Positions 1 to 7,376 of a DNA stretch of 17,425 nucleotides are shown here, piece by piece. The notes beneath the pieces are model-generated. The model was not told the DNA's origin and made no database searches. It saw only the letters and a list, made by a program, of their open reading frames with translations. The position numbers and the translations under genes are program-made. This DNA comes from DASRSS01 sp035656335 (GTDB lineage Bacteria > Actinomycetota > Actinomycetes > Mycobacteriales > Jatrophihabitantaceae): positions 1-17,425 of the forward strand of contig DASRSS010000298.1 of assembly GCA_035656335.1 (NCBI GenBank), given 5' to 3'. Within the stretch, counting starts at the first letter, position 1. Each line of letters begins with the position of its first letter.

Positions 1-141
1 GGCCGCCCGGGCCGCCGCGATCGTGTCCGCGCGGATCGCACGTACCAGCCGGGCGTGCGCCGCGGGGTCGGCAGAGGCGCCGGTCAGCCGTGACTTGGCC
101 TCCGGCAGTGACTTCACCGGGATCAGCACCGTCCACCGCAC
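1..141 (-). CDS. cofC: 2-phospho-L-lactate / PEP guanylyltransferase, N-terminal part (F420 biosynthesis)
   Basis: Only the first 47 codons are in the window; the gene runs off the left edge. CofC (FbiD in mycobacteria) activates phospholactate or phosphoenolpyruvate with GTP in the cytoplasm, the entry step of coenzyme F420 synthesis. The visible peptide begins VRWTVLIPVKSLPEAKSRL, which has the nucleotidyltransferase N-terminal pattern (hydrophobic strand, then PVK-x5-AKSRL) seen in this family. The start is taken as GTG at 141; no Shine-Dalgarno is visible, but a TAGACT box ends 7 bases upstream, which suggests a leaderless transcript. It diverges from plsC, and in M. tuberculosis the orthologue Rv2983 also lies next to gpsA and ddl, which supports the call. 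Certainty is good for the family; the substrate (phospholactate or PEP) cannot be read from this fragment. Confidence 0.83.
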   Translation of the reverse strand, partial: MRWTVLIPVKSLPEAKSRLTGASADPAAHARLVRAIRADTIAAARAA

Positions 142-148
142 GCACAAG

Positions 149-154
149 AGTCTA
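149..154 (-). promoter_or_regulatory. Putative leaderless -10 box of cofC
   Basis: On the minus strand TAGACT is followed by 7 bases and then the GTG start at 141. This fits the TANNNT -10 consensus of actinobacterial housekeeping promoters driving leaderless mRNAs. No -35 box was judged convincing. Confidence 0.45.
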
Positions 155-247
155 GGAATGTGCGGTGGGCCGACGGCGATGCGGCAGACTGCACACGGAC
201 GCCGGAACGCGACCACGTCCGGAACACGTACGACAGGAGACGCTGCA

Positions 248-991
248 GTGCCGATGACGCGCAAGCTGCGCCGGCCGGGATACGGCGAGAAGGTCGGGGC
301 CGGCTGGGGAATCGTGATGGCGATTCTCTACGTGCCGTTCTCGATGGCCTTCAAGCTGCGGTACCGGAACATCGAGCGGGTGCCGCAGGAGGGCCCGGCG
401 ATCGTGGTCACCAACCACGTCTCGCACGTCGACCCGTTCCTGGTGTCGAAGTTCATCCTGGACGCCGCCCGCCGCCCCCGGTTCCTCGCCAAGGAGACGA
501 TCTTCGAGGTGCCCGTGGTCGGCGCCGCGATGCGCGCGATGGGGCACATCCCGGTGCGTCGCGGCACGGCCGACGCGGTGCAGTCGCTGCAGGCGGCCGT
601 CGAGGCGCTCAAGGCCGGCGGGCTGATCGTCATGCACCCGGAGGGCACCGTCACGCGCGACCCGCAGGGCTGGCCGATGAGCGGCAAGACCGGCGCGGCC
701 CGGCTGGCTACGCTGGTGCCCGGCGTCCAGGTGATCCCGCTCGCGCAGTGGGGCGTGCAGGACTCGATCGACCTGTATCACAAGCGGTTCCGGCTCATTC
801 CGCGCCCGCGGCACACGATCTCGGTCGGCGAGCCGATCGACCTGTCGGCGTTCGCGGACAGGACCCCGGACGCCGCGACGCTGCGCGAGATGACGGACGT
901 GATCATGCGCCGGCTGCGTTCGGACGTCGCCGAGCTGCGCGAGCTGCCGGCCCCGGAGGGTGAGCTGTTCCGCTGGGTCCGACCTTCATGA
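248..991 (+). CDS. plsC: 1-acyl-sn-glycerol-3-phosphate acyltransferase (PlsC family)
   Basis: The 247-aa protein transfers an acyl chain to lysophosphatidic acid, making phosphatidic acid at the inner face of the membrane. The family's motifs are visible: HX4D as NHVSHVD (H57, D62), the acceptor-binding block HIPVRRG (100-106) and EGT (132-134, in HPEGTVTRD). A hydrophobic stretch at about 19-35 may anchor it to the membrane. The start is GTG 248 because AGGAGA (235-240) lies 7 bases before it; an in-frame ATG at 254 would be 13 bases away. The open frame extends upstream to 23, but that part overlaps the divergent cofC and does not resemble the family. Its stop overlaps the gpsA start (ATGA), so translation is probably coupled and the two genes join successive steps of glycerolipid synthesis. 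Exact acyl donor and acceptor are unproven. Confidence 0.88.
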   Translation: MPMTRKLRRPGYGEKVGAGWGIVMAILYVPFSMAFKLRYRNIERVPQEGPAIVVTNHVSHVDPFLVSKFILDAARRPRFLAKETIFEVPVVGAAMRAMGHIPVRRGTADAVQSLQAAVEALKAGGLIVMHPEGTVTRDPQGWPMSGKTGAARLATLVPGVQVIPLAQWGVQDSIDLYHKRFRLIPRPRHTISVGEPIDLSAFADRTPDAATLREMTDVIMRRLRSDVAELRELPAPEGELFRWVRPS

Positions 992-1986
992 GGGCCGCCG
1001 TTTTCGGAGCGGGCAACTGGGGGACGGCGTTCGCGAAGGTGCTGTCCGACGCGGGCAATCAGGTGACGCTGTGGGCTCGGCGTCCCGAACTCGCCGAGCG
1101 GATCGACAGCGAGCACGTCAACGCCGACTACCTGCCGGGAATCGTGCTGCCGCGATCGCTGCGCGCCACGCATGACGCGGCCGCCGCGCTGGACGGCGCA
1201 GAGCTGGTCGCGTTCGCCATCCCGTCGCAGTCGCTGCGCGCAAACCTGAGCGAATGGGCGTCCCTGCTGCCGGACGATGCCACGCTCGCCAGCCTGATGA
1301 AGGGCGTGGAGCTCGGCACTACGCGCCTGATGACCGAGGTGATCGCCGAGCTGACCGGGGCGAGCGACGACCGGATCGCCGTGGTGTCCGGTCCGAACCT
1401 GGCGCTGGAGATCGCCCGCGAGCAACCCACCGCGACGGTCATCGCGTGCACCGACCCGCAGCGTGCCGAGGCGTTGCAGCTGGCGTGCAGCACCGCGTAC
1501 TTCCGGCCGTACACCAACAACGACGTGATCGGCTGCGAGCTCGGCGGCGCGGTGAAGAACGTGATCGCGCTCGCGGTGGGCATCGCGCAGGGGATGGGTT
1601 TCGGCGACAACACCAGCGCCTCGCTGATCACGCGCGGCCTGGCCGAGACGTCCCGGCTCGGCATCGAGCTCGGCGCCGACCCGATGACGTTCGCCGGCCT
1701 CGCCGGGCTCGGTGATCTGGTCGCCACCTGCTCCTCGCCGCTGTCGCGCAACCGCACGTTCGGCGAGCGACTGGGGCGCGGCGAGTCGCTCGAGCAGGCG
1801 CAGGAGGCCACGCACGGTCAGGTGGCCGAGGGTGCCAAGTCCTGCCGTCCGCTGCTGGAGCTGGCACAGCGGCACGGGGTGGACGTCCCGATCACGGCGG
1901 CCGTCGAGGCGGTCTGCTTCCGCGGCATGAAGCCGCCCGCGATGCTGGAGCTGCTGATGTCCCGGTCGGTCAAGAGCGAGGTCTGA
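988..1986 (+). CDS. gpsA: Glycerol-3-phosphate dehydrogenase [NAD(P)+]
   Basis: This 332-aa cytoplasmic enzyme reduces dihydroxyacetone phosphate to sn-glycerol-3-phosphate, the backbone for phospholipids. The N-terminus carries the Rossmann motif GAGNWG (residues 7-12). Further family blocks are MKGVE with K105, SGPNLALEI (134-142), the catalytic lysine in AVKNVIAL (K190), GDNTSASLITRGLAE (206-220) and a downstream GLGDLVATC block. Length and motif order are normal for GpsA. The ATG overlaps the plsC stop by four bases, and ddl follows 7 bases after its stop, so plsC-gpsA-ddl form one transcription unit, as in many actinobacteria. No odd features were seen. Confidence 0.95.
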   Translation: MRAAVFGAGNWGTAFAKVLSDAGNQVTLWARRPELAERIDSEHVNADYLPGIVLPRSLRATHDAAAALDGAELVAFAIPSQSLRANLSEWASLLPDDATLASLMKGVELGTTRLMTEVIAELTGASDDRIAVVSGPNLALEIAREQPTATVIACTDPQRAEALQLACSTAYFRPYTNNDVIGCELGGAVKNVIALAVGIAQGMGFGDNTSASLITRGLAETSRLGIELGADPMTFAGLAGLGDLVATCSSPLSRNRTFGERLGRGESLEQAQEATHGQVAEGAKSCRPLLELAQRHGVDVPITAAVEAVCFRGMKPPAMLELLMSRSVKSEV

Positions 1987-1993
1987 GCGGCTA

Positions 1994-3082
1994 GTGTCGT
2001 TCGGCGTGGGACGAATCCGGGTCGCGGTCGTGTACGGCGGGCGCAGCAGCGAGCACGGCATCTCGGTCGTGTCCGCGGGCAGCGTGATCAACGCGCTCGA
2101 CCCGGCACGTTACGAGGTGATCCCTGTCGGCATCACGCCCGACGGTGCCTGGCTGCTGACCGACGGCGACCCGGCAGCGATGCGGATCGTCGACCGCCAG
2201 GTGCCCGAGGTCAGCAAGGGGACGTCGGTCGTGCTGGCCGGCGACCCGACCACGCCCGAGCTGGTGGCCCTCGACCCGGCCGAGGGCGTCCGTGCCCTGG
2301 CCGGTGTGGACGTCGTGTTCCCCGTCCTGCACGGCCGGTTCGGCGAGGACGGCACGATCCAGGGGCTGCTCGAGATGGCCGGCGTGCCGTACGTCGGGCC
2401 CGGCGTGTTCGCCAGCGCGGCGGCGATGGACAAGGAGTTCACCAAGCAGCTGCTGCGCGCGGACGGGTTGGACGTCGGGCAGTTCGCCGTCGTGCGCCGC
2501 GGCGAGGACGTCTCGACGCTGGACCTGCAGCACCTCGGCCTGCCGGTCTTCGTCAAACCGGCCCGCGCCGGATCCAGCGTCGGCATCACCCGCGTGACGG
2601 ACTGGGCCGACCTGCCGGACGCGCTCGCCGCGGCGTTCGAGCACGACGGCAAGGCGCTGGTCGAGGCCGCGGTGGTCGGCCGCGAGATTGAGTGCGGGGT
2701 GCTCGAGGACGAGCACGGCCGTCCGCAGGCCAGCCTGCCCGCCGAGATCCGCCTGGTCCGCGGACACGACTGGTATGACTTCGAGGCCAAATACCTCGAC
2801 GACGCCTGCGAGTTCGACATCCCCGCGCAGCTGCCGGACGAGCTGATCGCGAGCGTGCGGGACGTCGCCTGCCGCGCGTTCACCGCGCTGGACTGCGCCG
2901 GCCTCGCGCGCGTCGACTTCTTCGTGACCGATGCCGGCGCGGTGATCGTGAACGAGGTGAACACGATGCCCGGCTTCACGCCGATCTCGATGTTCCCGCG
3001 GATGTGGGCCGCGACCGGCGTCGACTATCCGGCGCTCGTCGACCGGCTGATCGCCGCCGCCCTGCGCCGCGGAGCAGCCTGA
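1994..3082 (+). CDS. ddl: D-alanine--D-alanine ligase
   Basis: An ATP-grasp ligase of 362 aa that joins two D-alanines for peptidoglycan precursor synthesis in the cytoplasm. Recognisable blocks in order: VAVVYGGRSSEHGIS (about 10-24, first D-Ala site), VFPVLHGRFGEDGTIQGLLE, the MDKEFTKQLL segment, the ATP-binding KPARAGSSVGI, LARVDFF and the C-terminal NEVNTMPGFTPISMFPRMW with metal and phosphate ligands. It is closely similar along its length to mycobacterial Ddl as recalled. Start choice is uncertain. GTG 1994 gives the longest form but lacks a good ribosome site. GTG 2006 (358 aa, starting VGRIRVAV) follows a TAGTGT box (1992-1997) by 8 bases and could be a leaderless start. The gene ends TGATG, shared with the next gene. 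Confidence 0.94.
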   Translation: MSFGVGRIRVAVVYGGRSSEHGISVVSAGSVINALDPARYEVIPVGITPDGAWLLTDGDPAAMRIVDRQVPEVSKGTSVVLAGDPTTPELVALDPAEGVRALAGVDVVFPVLHGRFGEDGTIQGLLEMAGVPYVGPGVFASAAAMDKEFTKQLLRADGLDVGQFAVVRRGEDVSTLDLQHLGLPVFVKPARAGSSVGITRVTDWADLPDALAAAFEHDGKALVEAAVVGREIECGVLEDEHGRPQASLPAEIRLVRGHDWYDFEAKYLDDACEFDIPAQLPDELIASVRDVACRAFTALDCAGLARVDFFVTDAGAVIVNEVNTMPGFTPISMFPRMWAATGVDYPALVDRLIAAALRRGAA

Positions 3083-3999
3083 TGCCACGCACGATCACCT
3101 GGCCGGAGTTGATCATGCTCATGGTGTTCGGCACCGGTGCGGAGGACTCGTTCGTCGCGGAGGTGCGTGCCCGCGACGAACGGGAGGCGGACGAGTACGG
3201 CTATCGGGTGTTCCGACGCGGCACGCTGGCCCGCCGTGAAGGCCTGGACGGGCAAGTTCACTTCATCGACGGCGAGGACTACCGGTGGATGCGATACGTC
3301 GGTGACGAGGAGTTCACGGCCTTTCCGCGTGAGCGTCACGTATTCGCGTCACCGATCGGCGGTTTGAGCGTCGGTGGCGACCGGCCGAGCCTGAGCCGCT
3401 GGGACGGCAATGACTTCACCAGACCGACCGGTCCGGCCGAGCCCGTCGAGTTCCTGGAACGGCCCGCCTGGTCAGTCGAGCTCGCGCCGCCGGCGCATAA
3501 GCCGCATCCGATCCAGCTCGTCGTCGACGCCGAGACCGGCCTGGTGCTGCGGCAGGCCAACGCAGGCTTCGGCACGTATACCGAGCTCGTCTCGTTGCAG
3601 CTCGACGCCGAGTTGCCGGACGAGTTGTTCGTGTGGGACGGCCCGACGCGCCAGCCGATAAACCGGGAAGCCGAGCACGAGCGCGATATGGCGAACCGGC
3701 GCGCCTGGCTGGCATCGCGCGGCATCACCGACCTGCCGCTGGCGTTCGTCCCGGAACTGATGCCGCATGTGTGGGACGACGCGACAGGAGCGTTCGAGGC
3801 GAGCTTCTCGACGAACGCCTACGGCAGCCTGATTCGCCGACCCCGCAACGAGGAGCCGTGGCCGGAGCTGGACGGCCAGAACTGGCCGCACACCTATCGA
3901 TGGTCCGACGAGCGGTGGGACTGGTTCGTCGGCTGTGACCGCCACCTGGACGCCGACCGGCTGGCCGCGCTGAAGGCGGGCCTGACCGACTCGACCTGA
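3082..3999 (+). CDS. Hypothetical protein, 305 aa, translationally coupled to ddl
   Basis: I do not recognise a named family. The start is ATG 3082, which overlaps the ddl stop by one base (TGATG) and has GGAG seven bases upstream. There is no signal peptide, lipobox or membrane segment, so it should be cytoplasmic. Residues from about 20 to 190 are rich in short beta-type strands with a 'VVDAETGLVLRQ' turn followed by an acidic ELPDELFVWDGP stretch. This loosely recalls LolA/RseB-like beta folds found in actinobacterial hypothetical proteins, but that is only a resemblance. The C-terminal third is rich in tryptophan and acidic residues (VWDD, EEPWPEL, DERWDWF). It uses more A/T-ending codons than gpsA or ddl (e.g. 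TAT, CAA, CGA, GAA), hinting at a different history. Coupling to ddl suggests co-expression rather than shared function. Confidence 0.75.
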   Translation: MPRTITWPELIMLMVFGTGAEDSFVAEVRARDEREADEYGYRVFRRGTLARREGLDGQVHFIDGEDYRWMRYVGDEEFTAFPRERHVFASPIGGLSVGGDRPSLSRWDGNDFTRPTGPAEPVEFLERPAWSVELAPPAHKPHPIQLVVDAETGLVLRQANAGFGTYTELVSLQLDAELPDELFVWDGPTRQPINREAEHERDMANRRAWLASRGITDLPLAFVPELMPHVWDDATGAFEASFSTNAYGSLIRRPRNEEPWPELDGQNWPHTYRWSDERWDWFVGCDRHLDADRLAALKAGLTDST

Positions 4000-4039
4000 A
4001 CCCCAGCTCGAGCGGGGTGCGCGGCGGCGATTGTCAGGC

Positions 4040-4045
4040 TACCCT
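4040..4045 (+). promoter_or_regulatory. Putative leaderless -10 box of the HTH-PASTA gene
   Basis: TACCCT is followed by 6 bases (GACGCC) and the ATG at 4052. No Shine-Dalgarno precedes this ATG, so transcription probably starts at or next to the A of the start codon. The gap 4000-4051 otherwise holds only a weak CCC/GGG dyad at 4002-4017. Confidence 0.5.
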
Positions 4046-4051
4046 GACGCC

Positions 4052-4738
4052 ATGGCAGGCGACGAGACGTGGCACCAGGGACGGCAGGTTTGGAACCGGC
4101 TGGCCGGCTGGCGCCACGGCGAGCCGTACGGCGACACCGAAGAGCCGGGCGAGGGCGCACTCGCCGCGCTCGAGGACATCGGCACGCTGCGTCGCCTGCT
4201 GGACCGGGCCGAACTGTTCGCCGTCCGCTCGGCGCGCAGGCACGGCAAGTCCTGGGCGGAGATCGCGACCCAGCTCGGCGTCACCCGGCAGTCGGCCTGG
4301 GAGCGCTGGCGTGACCTGGACGAGACCGCCGAGAACACCGAGACGTCAGACACGCCTGAGGACCGCGTGGACCTCGTCGTAAAACGCGCCGTCGCGGGCG
4401 CCACCGAGGAACTCGTCGCGGACCTCGACCCGTCCGCCCGCGACTTCCGCCGGCGGTCCAGCGTGCGCGTCCCGGCCGTGGTCGGCATGACCTGGGCGGA
4501 CGCCAACGGCGCGCTGCGCGAGGTCGGGCTGCTGGCCGTCGGGTGGGACACGGACGGCCTGCCGCTGGACGACGCGGCACCGAGCGGCGTCGTCACCGAC
4601 CAGTCACCCGAGTCCGGCGCGAAAGTCCCGCGGGGATCCTCGGTGCGGCTCTGGCTGTACTACGGCGACGGCGGCTCGGCAGGGGTGCGCGAGCCGCGCC
4701 GTCCGAAGCCGGACCCGAAGGTGGGCCGGGCCTCGTAG
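4052..4738 (+). CDS. Helix-turn-helix protein with C-terminal PASTA domain
   Basis: The protein is 228 aa. Residues about 45-90 form a helical segment ending in a helix-turn-helix-like pattern: SARRHGKSWAEIATQLGVTRQ followed by SAWERWRDL, with 'SWAEIATQLGVTRQSA' as the recognition unit. An acidic linker follows (ETAENTETSDTPED). Residues about 138-203 match a PASTA domain: VRVPAVVGMTWADANGALREVGL, then QSPESGAKVPRGSSVRLWL; the 'VPxVVGMT..A...L...GL' and 'Q.P..G..V..GS.V.L' signature is clear. A basic tail ends the protein. No membrane segment exists, so the PASTA domain is cytoplasmic here, unlike in PknB-type kinases and penicillin-binding proteins, where it is outside and binds muropeptides. 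The start is ATG 4052 (leaderless); TTG 4031 in frame is less likely. It may regulate transcription; ligand and targets are unknown. Confidence 0.82.
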   Translation: MAGDETWHQGRQVWNRLAGWRHGEPYGDTEEPGEGALAALEDIGTLRRLLDRAELFAVRSARRHGKSWAEIATQLGVTRQSAWERWRDLDETAENTETSDTPEDRVDLVVKRAVAGATEELVADLDPSARDFRRRSSVRVPAVVGMTWADANGALREVGLLAVGWDTDGLPLDDAAPSGVVTDQSPESGAKVPRGSSVRLWLYYGDGGSAGVREPRRPKPDPKVGRAS

Positions 4739-4746
4739 GCGGGTGG

Positions 4747-5118
4747 TCAGACGAGCAGGTCCAGCAGCCGGTCCAGCTCGGCGGCCGGGTCGGCGGTGAG
4801 TCCGGTGTGGACGGGACCCGGCTGCACCACGGTGCTTCGCGGCGCGGTCAGCCAGCGGAACCGGCGCCCGATCTGTTCGTCCCCGGCCGGTCCCTCGCCG
4901 GCGCAGGTGTCCGCCGCCGCCGCCAGCGCGGCCGAGATCGCGTCCGCGTCTGCCGTGGGATCCAGCGCGCGCAGCCGGTCGGCGTCCAACCGAACGCGTG
5001 CGCCGAGATAGTCGCGGTCGCGGCAGTAGACGATCACGCCGGCATTGATGAACTCACCGCGTTCGACGCGCGGGACGACCCGCAGCACCGCGTACTCGAA
5101 CGGCACGCGGCCCGTCAC
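4747..5118 (-). CDS. DUF3037 family protein
   Basis: A 123-aa protein matching the DUF3037 pattern as I know it: an N-terminal FEYAVLRVVPRVERGEFINAGVIVYC block (residues about 7-32), then a 'LDADRLRALDP' segment and a C-terminal region with RFRWLTAPRSTVV and a hydrophobic LDRLLDLLV tail. The family's biochemical role is unknown, but it repeatedly sits beside HipA-like kinase genes. Here its GTG start overlaps the kinase stop (GTGA, 5115-5118), so the two are translationally coupled and probably work together. It is the last gene of the minus-strand operon that begins with the sigma factor. It converges on the HTH-PASTA gene with only 8 bases between the stops and no visible terminator. Confidence 0.85.
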   Translation of the reverse strand: MTGRVPFEYAVLRVVPRVERGEFINAGVIVYCRDRDYLGARVRLDADRLRALDPTADADAISAALAAAADTCAGEGPAGDEQIGRRFRWLTAPRSTVVQPGPVHTGLTADPAAELDRLLDLLV

Positions 5119-5882
5119 GACCCACCCCCGAGCCAGCCCGCCCGGGCGTCGAGGCGCGCCGACAACTCCTCGACGTACGCGGCGCGCACCGCGTCCGGGC
5201 CGTCGAAGCCGGGCTCGTCGGCCAGCCAGACCTCCGGGACGTCAGCCACCGCCGCCGCGAGCACCTCGGGTGTCACCAGCGGCGCGAGGGCGGCATCCGC
5301 GGTGTCGAGGTCATCGGCGCAGCCGAGCAGCGCGTGCTCGCGGGCGTCGAACGTCCACGCCGTCGCGCGTGCCGGCCACCGGTGATGGAACGTCAGCGCC
5401 GCGCCATGGTCGATCAGGTACGGCGCCCCGTGCCAGAACAGCATGTTCGGGTTCCGCCACGACCGGTCGACGTTGCCGATCAGCGCGTCGAACCACAGCA
5501 CGCGGCTCGCGAACCCCGCGTCGAGCGGGAAGGCGGATACGTCCAGGTCGAGCGCGCCCGGCAGGAAGTCGACGCCGAGGTTCAGGCCCGGGCTCGCGCG
5601 CAACAGGTCCTGCACCTCCTCGTCCGGCTCGTTCGCGGCCAGCACCGGGTCGACATCGACCGTCACCAGCCGCGGCACCGGCAGGCCCAGCGCAGTGCCG
5701 AGGCCGGCGCACACGATCTCGGCGATCAGCGCCTTGCGGCCCTGGCCGGCGCCGGAGAACTTGACCACGTAGGTGCCGAAGTCGTCCGCCTCCATGAGCC
5801 CGGGCAGCGAACCTCCCTCGCGCAGCGGGGTCACATATCGCAGCGCGGTGACGCTGGGCAGGCCGGTGGCGGCGGGAAGCAC
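5115..5882 (-). CDS. HipA-like kinase domain protein (HipA_2 type)
   Basis: A 255-aa single-domain protein related to the kinase core of HipA, the serine kinase toxin that phosphorylates glutamyl-tRNA synthetase. Visible elements: a YVVKFSG strand with the candidate ATP-binding lysine K41, an AEIVCAGLGTALGLPVPRL helix-strand block, the catalytic-loop-like NVDRSWRNPN (D139 and N144 as DX4N) and LIDHGAAL with the metal-binding D158. It is much shorter than the about 440 aa of HipA and lacks its N-terminal subdomain, and there is no HipB-type HTH antitoxin next to it. The start is GTG 5882, 18 bases after the SDR stop; a TAGGCT box 7 bases before it may give a separate leaderless promoter. It is coupled to DUF3037. 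Substrate and toxicity are unknown. Confidence 0.85.
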   Translation of the reverse strand: MLPAATGLPSVTALRYVTPLREGGSLPGLMEADDFGTYVVKFSGAGQGRKALIAEIVCAGLGTALGLPVPRLVTVDVDPVLAANEPDEEVQDLLRASPGLNLGVDFLPGALDLDVSAFPLDAGFASRVLWFDALIGNVDRSWRNPNMLFWHGAPYLIDHGAALTFHHRWPARATAWTFDAREHALLGCADDLDTADAALAPLVTPEVLAAAVADVPEVWLADEPGFDGPDAVRAAYVEELSARLDARAGWLGGGS

Positions 5883-5889
5883 GCGCCCG

Positions 5890-5895
5890 AGCCTA
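5890..5895 (-). promoter_or_regulatory. Putative internal leaderless -10 box before the HipA-like gene
   Basis: TAGGCT on the minus strand, then 7 bases, then GTG 5882. It lies in the 18-base gap after the SDR stop, and no Shine-Dalgarno is seen there. It could let the kinase pair be expressed apart from the sigma factor. Confidence 0.4.
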
Positions 5896-5900
5896 CGGTT

Positions 5901-7376
5901 TCACCAGTTGGCGCGGCGGTAGTCCTTGAGGAAGCAGCCGTATAGATCCACGCCGGCCTCGCCCTGGACGATCGGGTCGTAGACGCGGGCCGCGCCGTCG
6001 ACGAGGTCCAGCGGCGCGTGAAACCCTTCCTGCGCAAGGCGGATCTTGGTGTAGTGCGGGCGCTCGTCGGTGATCCAGCCGGTGTCGACGGACGTCATCA
6101 GGATCCGGTCGGTCTCGAACAGCTCGCCGGCGCTGGTGCGGGTCAGCATGTTCAGCGCGGCCTTGGCCATGTTCGTGTGCGGGTGCCCGGCGCCCTTGTA
6201 GCCGCGTCCGAACACGCCCTCCATCGCCGAGACGTTGACGATGTACTTGCGCCGCGCCGGGCTTGCGGCCAGCGCCGGACGCAGCCGGTCGACGAGGATG
6301 AACGGCGCGATCGTGTTGCACAGCTGCACCTCGAGCAGCTCCAGCGGGTCGATGGTGCCGACGTGCTGCGTCCAGCTGTTCACCGTGTTGAGGTCCGGGA
6401 CGAGACCGCCCGCATCGACCGCGCTGTTGTCCAGGTGCCGTTGCAGGGACGCCGATCCGGCCACCATCGCCAGCCGCGAGAGCTGCTCGCCGGTCACCTC
6501 GCCGGTCAGGTGGGGCAGCGGATGCTCGGCGAGGGCGCCCGCGAGCGCCGCCGGGTGCGCGTCCGAGACGTGGTCGAACGTGAGCACCTCGGGCAGTTCG
6601 CCGCCCGGAAGGGGGTCGGACTCCGCCGCGGCCAGCGGTGCGTACGCGCCGGGAGAGCGGCGGACGGTCTGCGCCGCGTTGTTGATCAGGATGTCCAGCG
6701 GGCCGGCCGCCGCGACGGTGTCGGCGAGCGTGACCACCTGCGCCGGGTCGCGCAGGTCGATGCCGACGATGCGCAGCCGGTGCAGCCAGTCAGCCGAGTC
6801 GTCCAGCGCGGTGAACCGCCGGACGGCGTCGTTCGGGAAACGCGTCGTGATCGTCAGGTGCGCGCCGTCCCGCAGCAGCCGCAGGGCGATGTACATACCG
6901 ATCTTCGCGCGCCCACCGGTCAGCAGCGCGCGGCGTCCGGTCAGGTCCGTCCGGGCATCGCGCTTCGCGTGGCTGGTCGCGGCGCAGTCCGGGCACAGCT
7001 GGTGGTAGAACGCGTCGACGCGGGTGTAGTCCTCCTTGCAGATGTAGCAGTGCCGTGGCCGCAAATAGGTGCCGGCGCTCGCTCCCGCGGCGGACGACAC
7101 GAGCGGCAGGCCCTCGGTCTCGTCGTCGATGCGGTGCGGCGAACCGGTCGCGGTGGCGGCGACGACGGCGCGGTCGTTCGCGGTGATCGCGTCGCGGCGC
7201 TCGATGCGGCGGGCGCGCTTGACCTGCTTGAACACTCGGGCGGTCGCGCGGCGGATCGCCAGCGCGTCCGGATGGTCCGGCGGAAGCGACTCGCTCGCGG
7301 CGAGCACCTTCAGGCAGACGGCCAGCTCGTCGGGATCGAGACCGGGCGCGTCCGGCGGGGGAACGTCGTGCGTCAC
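5901..7376 (-). CDS. Zinc-ribbon-bearing SDR-family protein, catalytic Tyr absent
   Basis: This 491-aa protein has three parts. Residues 1-105 are a helical, basic region (QVKRARRIERRDAI). Residues 108-133 hold CYIC and CPDC (C110, C113, C128, C131), a probable zinc ribbon. The rest is a short-chain dehydrogenase/reductase fold: TGGRAKIG (153-160) as the cofactor-binding turn, DLRD, NNAAQT (232-237) and VNVSAMEG with S383. At the usual YxxxK position the sequence is TNMAK (T401, K405), so the canonical tyrosine is missing; Y393 lies eight residues earlier. The HPHTNMAKAALNM string is characteristic of a distinct SDR subfamily I recall from other genomes. There is also an insertion of about 100 residues between the NNA motif and the active serine. 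Its GTG overlaps the sigma-factor stop (GTGA). Substrate unknown; it may be a non-classical reductase or a binding protein. Confidence 0.86.
   Translation of the reverse strand: MTHDVPPPDAPGLDPDELAVCLKVLAASESLPPDHPDALAIRRATARVFKQVKRARRIERRDAITANDRAVVAATATGSPHRIDDETEGLPLVSSAAGASAGTYLRPRHCYICKEDYTRVDAFYHQLCPDCAATSHAKRDARTDLTGRRALLTGGRAKIGMYIALRLLRDGAHLTITTRFPNDAVRRFTALDDSADWLHRLRIVGIDLRDPAQVVTLADTVAAAGPLDILINNAAQTVRRSPGAYAPLAAAESDPLPGGELPEVLTFDHVSDAHPAALAGALAEHPLPHLTGEVTGEQLSRLAMVAGSASLQRHLDNSAVDAGGLVPDLNTVNSWTQHVGTIDPLELLEVQLCNTIAPFILVDRLRPALAASPARRKYIVNVSAMEGVFGRGYKGAGHPHTNMAKAALNMLTRTSAGELFETDRILMTSVDTGWITDERPHYTKIRLAQEGFHAPLDLVDGAARVYDPIVQGEAGVDLYGCFLKDYRRANW

Noticed and set aside
23..247. 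An N-terminal extension of plsC of 75 residues
   Set aside because: It overlaps the divergent cofC gene, is not PlsC-like, and GTG 248 has a good AGGAGA site at the right distance.
778..3088. Long minus-strand frames opposite gpsA and ddl
   Set aside because: Both overlap well-known enzymes over their whole length and show no family motif.
4002..4017. A CCC...GGG dyad after the ddl-coupled gene considered as a terminator
   Set aside because: The stem is short, has a mismatch and a CTCGAG centre, and there is no T run.
4747..5882. A classical HipBA toxin-antitoxin operon
   Set aside because: The kinase is short (255 aa), of the HipA_2 type, and its partner is DUF3037, not a HipB-type HTH protein.
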